This document shows positions 6,539 through 12,438 of a stretch of 12,438 nt of DNA, piece after piece (the first letter of the stretch is position 1; each line of letters starts with the position of its first letter). A model generated the notes under the pieces. It made no database searches and was not told where the DNA came from. It worked only from the letters and a program-made list of their open reading frames with translations. Origin of the DNA: JACCVL01 sp038232655 (GTDB lineage Bacteria; Actinomycetota; Actinomycetes; Propionibacteriales; Nocardioidaceae); NCBI GenBank assembly GCA_038232655.1, contig JBBSNM010000080.1, forward strand, positions 1 through 12,438, written 5' to 3'. The position numbers and the translations under genes are program-made.

Positions 6539-9124
6539 TCAGGCCGTCGACCCCCCCATCTCCTCCGGCCGCTCGGGCACGGCGATCAGGCCCAGCTCGG
6601 CCGGCGACGTCAGCAGCTCGTGGCTCGGCAGCACCCGCACGGTGTAGCCGAACGAGCCGGTCGTCTCCAGCTTGACCTCGCCGGAGAAGCGGTGCCGGCC
6701 GCCCTCGTAGGACTCGGCATGGCCGAGCACGGCCGACTGGCTGCGCTCCAGCGCGTCGTCGCCGCGCACCGCCCCGTACACGACCTCCACCTGCACGTCG
6801 GCGGGTGCCAGCTCGCCGAGCGCCGCCCACACCGACACCGACAGGGTCGAGCCGACCTCCGGGGCGTCGCCGATGCCGGACGCCTCGACGTGCTCGATGC
6901 GGACGTGCGTCCAGCCGGCGCGCAACCGGTCCTTCCACTGCGAGAGCTCGGCTGCCCGATCGGGGTCGGCGTGCAGCACCCGGCTGGTGCGGGCGGCCGG
7001 GGCGTACAGGTCGACGACGTAGTCGCGGACCATCCGGGTGGCGAGCACCTTCGGCCCGAGCGACTTGAGCGTGTGCCGCATCATCTCCAGCCAGTGCAGC
7101 GGCAGGCCGTCGCCGTCGACGTCGTAGAAGCGGGCCGCGACCTGGTGCTCGATCAGGTCGTACAGCGCGGTGGCCTCGATGTCGTCGCGCCGGTCGGGGT
7201 CGTCGATCCCGTCGGCGGACGGGATCGCCCAGCCGTTGGAGCCGTCGAACCACTCGTCCCACCAGCCGTCCAGGATCGACAGGTTGAGCCCACCGTTCAG
7301 GGCCGCCTTCATGCCCGAGGTGCCACACGCCTCGTACGGGCGCAGCGGGTTGTTCAACCACACGTCGCAGCCCGGGTAGAGCGGCTGGGCCATCGCGATG
7401 CCGTAGTCGGGCAGGAAGACGATCCGGTGCCGCACGGCGGGGTCGTCGGCGAAGCGCACGATCTCCTGGATCAGCCGCTTGCCGCCCTCGTCGGCCGGGT
7501 GCGACTTGCCGGCGATGACCAGCTGCACCGGGCGATCCGGGTGCAGCAGCAGCGCCTTCAACCGCTCGGGGTCTCGCAGCATCAACGTGAGCCGTTTGTA
7601 CGACGGTACCCGGCGGGCGAAGCCGATCGTGAGCACGTCGGGGTCCAGCAGCGAGTCGACCCAGCCGAGCTCGGCGGGGGTGTGGCCGCGGTGCAGCATC
7701 GAGGCCCGCTGGCGCTTGCGTACGTCGTCGACGAGCCGGGCACGTAGAGCCCGCTTGGTCGACCAGATGGTCTCGCCGGCGATGTCGTCGACCGCGTCGA
7801 GGGGGTCCCTGCCGTCGGCCTCGGCGAGCGCGAGCACCTCCGGCGCCACCCAGGTCGGCGCGTGCACGCCGTTGGTGATCGAGCCGATCGGCACGTCCGC
7901 CGCGTCGAAGCCCGGCCACAGCCCGGCGAACATGCCGCGGCTGACCTCACCGTGCAGCAGGCTCACGCCGTTGGCGCGCTGGGCCAGCCGCAGCCCCATC
8001 ACCGCCATGTTGAACATGCCGGGCTGGCCGCCCGGGTAGTTCTCGGCACCGAGCGCGAGGATCCGCTCGACCGGCAACCCGGGGCTGGCGTTCTCACCGC
8101 CGAAGTGCTGCTCGACGAGGTCGCGCGGGAAGCGGTCGATGCCTGCGGGCACCGGCGTATGGGTGGTGAACACGGTGCCCGCCCGGGCGGTCTCGAGCGC
8201 CGCGTCGAAGCCGAGCCCGCCATCCTCGGTGAGCTCGCGGATGCGCTCGAGACCGAGGAAGCCCGCATGCCCCTCGTTGCAGTGGTAGACCTCCGGCTCC
8301 GGCGTACCGGTGATCCGGGCGTACGCCCGCAGCGCCCGCACCCCGCCGATGCCGAGCAGCATCTCCTGCAGCAGCCGGTGCTCGACGCCGCCGCCGTAGA
8401 GCCGGTCGGTGGCGTCCACCCCGAGCCCGTCGTTGAGCGAGGCGTCGGAGTCGAGCAGCAACAGCGGCACCCGTCCCACCTGTGCCACCCAGATGCGCGC
8501 GGTGAGCCGCTTGCCGCCGGGCAGGCCGATCTGCACCTGCGAGACGGTGCCGTCGTCCTCGCGCAGCAGGGTCAGCGGCAGCCCGTCGGGGTCGTTGACG
8601 GGGTAGCGCTCCTCCTGCCACCCCTCCGGCGACAGCGCCTGGCGGAAGTACCCGTGCCGGTAGAACAGCCCGACGGCCACGATGGGGACGCCGATGTCGC
8701 TGGCGGCCTTGAGGTGGTCACCGGCGAGGATGCCAAGCCCACCGGAGTACTGCGGCAGCACCGAGGTGATGCCGAACTCGGCGGAGAAGTACGCGATGGC
8801 CCGCGGGCCATCGGCACCGGTGGCCTCCGCGCGCTGGTACCACCGCTCGCCGATGAGGTAGGCCTGCAGATCCTCATGGGCGGTGGCCAGCCGCTGTCGG
8901 AAGGAGGCGTCGGCGGCCAGCCGGTCCAGCCGCTCGCCGGACAGCGAGCCGAGCAGCTGGCCCGGGTCGTGCCCGGTGCGCTCCCACTGCTGCGGGTCGA
9001 TGGAGGCGAACAGCTCCTGGGTGGGTGGGTGCCAGGACCAGCGCAGGTTGGTGGCAAGGTCGCCCAGCAGGCGGAGCGCCGCGGGCAGGACGGGGCGGAC
9101 GGTGAACCGTCGGATAGCACGCAC
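6539..9124 (-). CDS. glgP: Alpha-glucan (glycogen) phosphorylase, actinobacterial type
   Basis: This GT35 enzyme cleaves terminal alpha-1,4 bonds of glycogen with phosphate, releasing glucose-1-phosphate. It has 861 residues from the GTG at 9124. The N-terminus (RRFTVRPVLP, NLRWSWHPPTQELF at 26-39) is the extra domain of the Thermotoga/mycobacterial type. AYFSAEFGIT (111-120), SGGLGILAGDHLKA (127-140), HCNEGHAGF (281-289) and THTPVPAG (321-328) follow. The PLP-binding lysine is K606 in EACGTSGMKAALNGGLN (598-614). A C-terminal domain (about 735-850) is typical of this type. The GTG is chosen because VRAIRRFTVR aligns with mycobacterial starts; in-frame GTGs at 9142 and 9151 are alternatives. 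There is no Shine-Dalgarno, but TACCGT sits 6 nt upstream. It is divergent from glgE, as in Mycobacterium tuberculosis (Rv1327c/Rv1328). Confidence 0.96.
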   Translation of the reverse strand: MRAIRRFTVRPVLPAALRLLGDLATNLRWSWHPPTQELFASIDPQQWERTGHDPGQLLGSLSGERLDRLAADASFRQRLATAHEDLQAYLIGERWYQRAEATGADGPRAIAYFSAEFGITSVLPQYSGGLGILAGDHLKAASDIGVPIVAVGLFYRHGYFRQALSPEGWQEERYPVNDPDGLPLTLLREDDGTVSQVQIGLPGGKRLTARIWVAQVGRVPLLLLDSDASLNDGLGVDATDRLYGGGVEHRLLQEMLLGIGGVRALRAYARITGTPEPEVYHCNEGHAGFLGLERIRELTEDGGLGFDAALETARAGTVFTTHTPVPAGIDRFPRDLVEQHFGGENASPGLPVERILALGAENYPGGQPGMFNMAVMGLRLAQRANGVSLLHGEVSRGMFAGLWPGFDAADVPIGSITNGVHAPTWVAPEVLALAEADGRDPLDAVDDIAGETIWSTKRALRARLVDDVRKRQRASMLHRGHTPAELGWVDSLLDPDVLTIGFARRVPSYKRLTLMLRDPERLKALLLHPDRPVQLVIAGKSHPADEGGKRLIQEIVRFADDPAVRHRIVFLPDYGIAMAQPLYPGCDVWLNNPLRPYEACGTSGMKAALNGGLNLSILDGWWDEWFDGSNGWAIPSADGIDDPDRRDDIEATALYDLIEHQVAARFYDVDGDGLPLHWLEMMRHTLKSLGPKVLATRMVRDYVVDLYAPAARTSRVLHADPDRAAELSQWKDRLRAGWTHVRIEHVEASGIGDAPEVGSTLSVSVWAALGELAPADVQVEVVYGAVRGDDALERSQSAVLGHAESYEGGRHRFSGEVKLETTGSFGYTVRVLPSHELLTSPAELGLIAVPERPEEMGGSTA

Positions 9125-9130
9125 CCGAGG

Positions 9131-9136
9131 ACGGTA
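9131..9136 (-). promoter_or_regulatory. Candidate -10 element of a leaderless glgP promoter
   Basis: TACCGT on the minus strand is followed by 6 nt (CCTCGG) and the GTG at 9124. The hexamer fits TAnnnT at leaderless spacing and supports the choice of this GTG. No -35 is recognisable. Confidence 0.35.
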
Positions 9137-9261
9137 CGGCACGGTGGACACGCCGCGCCCGTCGCCGTCCAAGTCCGGCCAACTCCCGCGTCCGACCTCG
9201 GCCTCCCCGCCGCGACGAAGCCCAGCCGGCGGGCACTCGGCGAAGGGCGCCGGACCTTCGA

Positions 9262-9267
9262 TACGTT
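9262..9267 (+). promoter_or_regulatory. Candidate -10 element of a leaderless glgE promoter
   Basis: TACGTT is followed by 7 nt (GACGGCG) and the ATG at 9275. It fits TAnnnT at the distance expected for transcription starting at the A of the start codon, and no Shine-Dalgarno precedes the ATG. The 150-bp divergent region (9125-9274) shows no clear operator otherwise. Confidence 0.4.
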
Positions 9268-9274
9268 GACGGCG

Positions 9275-11284
9275 ATGAGCCCCTCCAGGTTGATGACTCG
9301 CATCCCCGTCGTCGACGTCCAACCCGTCGTCGAGGGCGGCGCCTACCCGGTGAAGGCTGCCGTCGGCGAGACCTTCGAGGTAGGTGCCACCGTGTTCCGC
9401 GAGGGTCACGATGCGCTGGGCGCGAACGTGGTGCTCACCGGGCCCGACGGCACCGACCGGTCGACGGTGCTGATGCATCCGGTCGCCGACGCCGGCGAGC
9501 CCGACCGCTACACGGCCACCGTCGTCGCCGACGAGGTCGGTGACTGGACCTTCCAGGTGGAGTCGTGGGGCCACCCGTACGCGACCTGGGAGCATGACGC
9601 GACGATCAAGATCGGCGCCGGGGTGGACGTCGAGCTGATGCTCGTCGAGGGTGCGCTCGTGCTGGAGCGAGCGGCCGAGGCGTTGCCAGCCGGCTGCGAC
9701 GCCGAGCTGGCGGTGCTGCTCGATGCCGTCTCGGCGTTGCGTGACACCGGCCGGCCGGTCGAGGTGCGGCTGGCCGCCGGGGCGGCGCCGGAGGTCGAGC
9801 AGGTGCTCGCCGCCTACCCACTGCGCGAGCTGGTCGAGTCGACCCCGGCCTACCCGCTGCAGGTGGACCGCCGCCGCGCCCTGACCGGCTCCTGGTACGA
9901 GTTCTTCCCGCGCTCCGAGGGCGCCACCACCCGCGAGGACGGGACGGTCGTCGCGGGCACGCTGCGCACGGCCGTCGAGCGGCTGAAGGCGGTCGCCGCG
10001 ATGGGCTTCGACGTCATCTACCTGCCGCCGATCCACCCGATCGGGCGCGTCAACCGCAAGGGCCGCAACAACACCCTCGACCCCGGCCCCGAGGACGTCG
10101 GATCGCCCTGGGCGATCGGCTCCGCCGACGGCGGGCACGACGCCGTCGCCACCGAGCTGGGGACGCTCGAGGACTTCGACGCGTTCGTCGCCGCCGCAGC
10201 CGACGCCGGCCTCGAGGTCGCCATGGACTTCGCCCTGCAGTGCGCCCCGGACCACCCCTGGGTCGGGGCGCACCCGGAGTGGTTCACCACCCGCGCCGAC
10301 GGCAGCATCGCCTATGCGGAGAACCCCCCGAAGAAGTACCAGGACATCTACCCGCTCAACTTCGACAACGACTACGAGGGCCTGTACGCCGAGGTCCTGC
10401 GGGTGCTGCGGGGTTGGATGGACCGCGGGGTGCGGATCTTCCGCGTCGACAACCCGCACACCAAGCCGGTGTTCTTCTGGCAGCAGCTGTTCGCCGAGGT
10501 TCGCGGCACCGACCCGGACGTCATCTTCTTCTCCGAGGCGTTCACCAAGCCGGCGATGATGCGCACCCTCGGCACCATCGGCTTCCACCAGAGCTACACC
10601 TACTTCACCTGGCGCAACGAGAAGTGGGAGCTCGAGGGCTACCTGTGGGAGCTCGCGCACGAGACCGCGCACGTGCTGCGCCCCAACTTCTTCGTCAACA
10701 CCCCCGACATCCTTTCGGCCTACCTGCAGGACGGCGGACCGGCGGCGTTCAAGGTGCGTGCCGCGATCGCCGCCACCGGCTCGCCGTCGTGGGGCGTCTA
10801 CGCCGGCTTCGAACTGTACGAGCACGTGGCGGTGCGGCCGGGCAGCGAGGAGTACCTCGACTCCGAGAAGTACCAGGTGCGGGTCCGCGACTGGGCCGGC
10901 GCGGAGGCCGACGACCGCACGCTGGCGCCGTACCTCACCGCGCTGAACGCCATCCGCGCGGCACACCCGGCGCTGCAGCAGCTGCGGCACCTCACCATCC
11001 ACCGCACCGACCACGACAAGATCCTGTGCTTCTCCAAGCGCGCCACCAGCCCCGACGGCGACGACGACGTCGTCATCGTGGTGGCCAACCTCGACCCGCA
11101 CGCCATGCACGACACCTGGGTGCACCTGGACATGCCGGCGCTGGGGCTGGACTGGCAAGACACCGTCGCGGTGCACGACGAGATCACCGACCAGACCTGG
11201 CACTGGGGCGAGCACAACTGGGTTCAGCTCGCCCCCTGGCACGAGCCCGTGCACATCCTGCAGCTGCGAAACCTGCAGCGATGA
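9275..11284 (+). CDS. glgE: Alpha-1,4-glucan:maltose-1-phosphate maltosyltransferase
   Basis: GlgE is a GH13 subfamily 3 enzyme that transfers maltosyl units from alpha-maltose-1-phosphate to the non-reducing end of alpha-1,4-glucan, releasing phosphate. It has 669 residues, the normal length. The N-terminal beta-sandwich (about 8-120) includes the family segment FREGHDALGANVVL (41-54). A helical insert covers about 125-195 and the barrel about 203-570, with YEFFPRSEG (208-216), YLPPIHPIG (249-257), nucleophile D392 in FRVDNPHTKP, acid/base E421 in FFSEAF and D478 in NTPDIL. These correspond closely to Streptomyces GlgE D394, E423 and D480. The C-domain spans about 575-669. An in-frame ATG at 9293 is an alternative start; 9275 is preferred because of the -10-like TACGTT. 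Its stop overlaps the treS start by ATGA, so they form one operon. Confidence 0.97.
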   Translation: MSPSRLMTRIPVVDVQPVVEGGAYPVKAAVGETFEVGATVFREGHDALGANVVLTGPDGTDRSTVLMHPVADAGEPDRYTATVVADEVGDWTFQVESWGHPYATWEHDATIKIGAGVDVELMLVEGALVLERAAEALPAGCDAELAVLLDAVSALRDTGRPVEVRLAAGAAPEVEQVLAAYPLRELVESTPAYPLQVDRRRALTGSWYEFFPRSEGATTREDGTVVAGTLRTAVERLKAVAAMGFDVIYLPPIHPIGRVNRKGRNNTLDPGPEDVGSPWAIGSADGGHDAVATELGTLEDFDAFVAAAADAGLEVAMDFALQCAPDHPWVGAHPEWFTTRADGSIAYAENPPKKYQDIYPLNFDNDYEGLYAEVLRVLRGWMDRGVRIFRVDNPHTKPVFFWQQLFAEVRGTDPDVIFFSEAFTKPAMMRTLGTIGFHQSYTYFTWRNEKWELEGYLWELAHETAHVLRPNFFVNTPDILSAYLQDGGPAAFKVRAAIAATGSPSWGVYAGFELYEHVAVRPGSEEYLDSEKYQVRVRDWAGAEADDRTLAPYLTALNAIRAAHPALQQLRHLTIHRTDHDKILCFSKRATSPDGDDDVVIVVANLDPHAMHDTWVHLDMPALGLDWQDTVAVHDEITDQTWHWGEHNWVQLAPWHEPVHILQLRNLQR

Positions 11285-12438
11285 GCCAGCCGTCCCCGGT
11301 GCAGGCAGCCGGCACTGCGACCAGCGCCGACCCGGACTGGTTCAAGCGGGCGGTGTTCTACGAGGTGCTGGTCCGCTCGTTCAACGACCACTCGGGCGAC
11401 GGCGTCGGCGACCTGCGGGGACTCACCGCCAAGCTCGACTACTTGGCCTGGCTGGGTGTCGACTGCCTGTGGCTGCCGCCGTTCTTCCCCTCCCCGCTGC
11501 GCCACGGCGGCTACCCCGTCGCGCACTTCACCGACGTCGCGAGCGACATCGGCACGATCGAGGACTTCTCGGCCTTCCTCACCGCCGCGCACGAGCGCGG
11601 CATCCGGGTGATCATCGACTTCGTCATGAACCACACCTCCGACCAGCACTCCTGGTTCCAGCAATCGCGGTCCGACCCGGACGGCCCGTACGGCGACTTC
11701 TACGTCTGGTCGGACACCGACGAGCGCTACCAGGACGCGCGGATCATCTTCGTCGACACCGAGACGTCGAACTGGACGTGGGACCCGGTGCGCAGCCAGT
11801 ACTTCTGGCACCGCTTCTACGGCCACCAGCCGGACCTCAACTTCGACAACCCCGCGGTGCATCAGGCGATCATCGAGGCGCTGGACTTCTGGCTGGACCT
11901 CGGCATCGACGGCTTCCGGCTGGACGCGGTGCCGTACCTGTACGAGCGTGAGGGCACCAGCGGCGAGAACCTGCCCGAGACGCACGCGTTCTTGCGCAAG
12001 GTGCGGGCGCACGTCGACGACAACTATCCCGGGCGGGTCCTGCTCGCCGAGGCCAACCAGTGGCCGGCCGACGTCGTCGACTACTTCGGCGACTTCGACA
12101 AGGGTGGCGACGAGTGCCACATGTGCTTCCACTTCCCGGTGATGCCGCGGCTGTTCATGGCGGTGCGCCGCGAGTCGCGGTGGCCGATCTCGGAGATCCT
12201 GCAGCAGACGCCGGCGATCCCGAAGCACGCGCAGTGGGGCATCTTCTTGCGCAACCACGACGAGCTGACGCTCGAGATGGTGACCGACGAGGACCGCGAC
12301 TACATGTGGTCGGAGTACGCCACCGACCCGCGGATGAAGGCCAACATCGGCATCCGTCGCCGGCTGGCGCCGCTGCTGGACAACGACATCAACCGGATGG
12401 AGCTGTTCACTGCCCTGCTGCTGAGCCTGCCCGGCTCA
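11281..12438 (+). CDS. treS: Trehalose synthase (maltose alpha-D-glucosyltransferase), 3' end outside window
   Basis: The first 386 residues are present and the frame is open to the window edge; the family usually exceeds 550 residues. TreS interconverts trehalose and maltose and can feed maltose to Pep2 and GlgE. The sequence matches TreS closely: DFVMNHTSDQHSWFQ (113-127), RIIFVDTETSNW (154-165), DGFRLDAVPYL with nucleophile D215, LLAEANQWP with acid/base E257, GGDECHMCFHFPVMPR (275-290) and RNHDELTLEMVTDE with D327. One conserved site is unusual: the DGGYDVxDY motif reads HGGYPVAHF (75-83), so both Asp positions flanking GGY are replaced. The ATG overlaps the glgE stop by 4 bp, indicating translational coupling. 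A kinase domain fused at the C-terminus, known in some TreS proteins, cannot be excluded. Confidence 0.93.
   Translation, partial: MSQPSPVQAAGTATSADPDWFKRAVFYEVLVRSFNDHSGDGVGDLRGLTAKLDYLAWLGVDCLWLPPFFPSPLRHGGYPVAHFTDVASDIGTIEDFSAFLTAAHERGIRVIIDFVMNHTSDQHSWFQQSRSDPDGPYGDFYVWSDTDERYQDARIIFVDTETSNWTWDPVRSQYFWHRFYGHQPDLNFDNPAVHQAIIEALDFWLDLGIDGFRLDAVPYLYEREGTSGENLPETHAFLRKVRAHVDDNYPGRVLLAEANQWPADVVDYFGDFDKGGDECHMCFHFPVMPRLFMAVRRESRWPISEILQQTPAIPKHAQWGIFLRNHDELTLEMVTDEDRDYMWSEYATDPRMKANIGIRRRLAPLLDNDINRMELFTALLLSLPGS

Noticed and set aside
6399..7919. Long minus-strand frame upstream of the dehydrogenase, same strand as glgP but a different frame
   Set aside because: It overlaps glgP out of frame and its translation is Arg/Ala/Gly-rich without motifs; the SDR fold begins at 6398.
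9226..9253. CCGGCG ... CGCCGG inverted repeat in the glgP/glgE control region
   Set aside because: Only 6 bp of pure G/C, expected by chance in DNA of this composition.
7862..9274. Open plus-strand frame upstream of glgE, antisense to glgP
   Set aside because: Low-complexity Arg/Gly/His-rich translation opposite a conserved enzyme gene; GlgE homology begins near 9275.
9125..11254. Open minus-strand frame running on upstream of glgP across the whole of glgE
   Set aside because: It is antisense to a well-supported gene, has no family similarity, and is a side effect of high GC content with few stop codons. GlgP homology begins at 9124.

Overview
The window is high-GC DNA of actinobacterial type. 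Start codons are GTG or ATG, the third codon position is almost always G or C, and several genes lack a Shine-Dalgarno sequence but carry a TAnnnT hexamer 6-7 nt before the start. The presence of GlgE, TreS and the actinobacterial form of GlgP points to Actinomycetota. The order or genus cannot be fixed from this sequence.

Layout. (1) 1-117: the 3' end of a multicopper oxidase gene on the + strand. (2) 124-2704, all on the - strand: enoyl-CoA hydratase, then etfB and etfA, a probable fatty-acid or acyl-CoA oxidation operon. The hydratase hydrates enoyl-CoA. The EtfAB heterodimer takes electrons from acyl-CoA dehydrogenases and passes them to the respiratory chain. (3) 2816-4801, + strand: a GlgX/TreX-type glycogen debranching enzyme, divergent from the hydratase gene. 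(4) 4802-4977: a short non-coding stretch containing two 64-bp near-identical direct repeats with an 82-bp period, each with a potential hairpin. (5) 4978-6398, - strand: a short-chain dehydrogenase with a C-terminal membrane segment, and a small membrane protein coupled to it by a GTGA overlap. (6) 6399-6538: a 140-bp gap with a perfect 12-bp inverted repeat. (7) 6539-9124, - strand: alpha-glucan phosphorylase (glgP). (8) 9125-9274: a divergent control region. (9) 9275-12438, + strand: glgE and treS, overlapping by ATGA; treS runs off the window.

How the genes fit together. GlgP, GlgX, GlgE and TreS make a glycogen/trehalose locus. TreS interconverts trehalose and maltose. A maltokinase (Pep2, not in the window) would make maltose-1-phosphate. 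GlgE polymerises this into alpha-1,4-glucan. GlgP degrades glucan to glucose-1-phosphate and GlgX removes the remaining alpha-1,6 branches. Divergent glgP/glgE is also the arrangement in mycobacteria, and glgE-treS-pep2-glgB is the common streptomycete order, so pep2 and glgB are expected just past position 12438.

No gap between genes exceeds 300 bp; the largest is 176 bp (4802-4977). I found no tRNA, rRNA, CRISPR, insertion sequence or phage gene. Most of the window is ordinary core metabolism. The points most worth a second look are the TreS active-site motif in which two normally acidic positions are replaced, the 82-bp-period repeats, the 12-bp inverted repeat, and the consistent leaderless-type start architecture.
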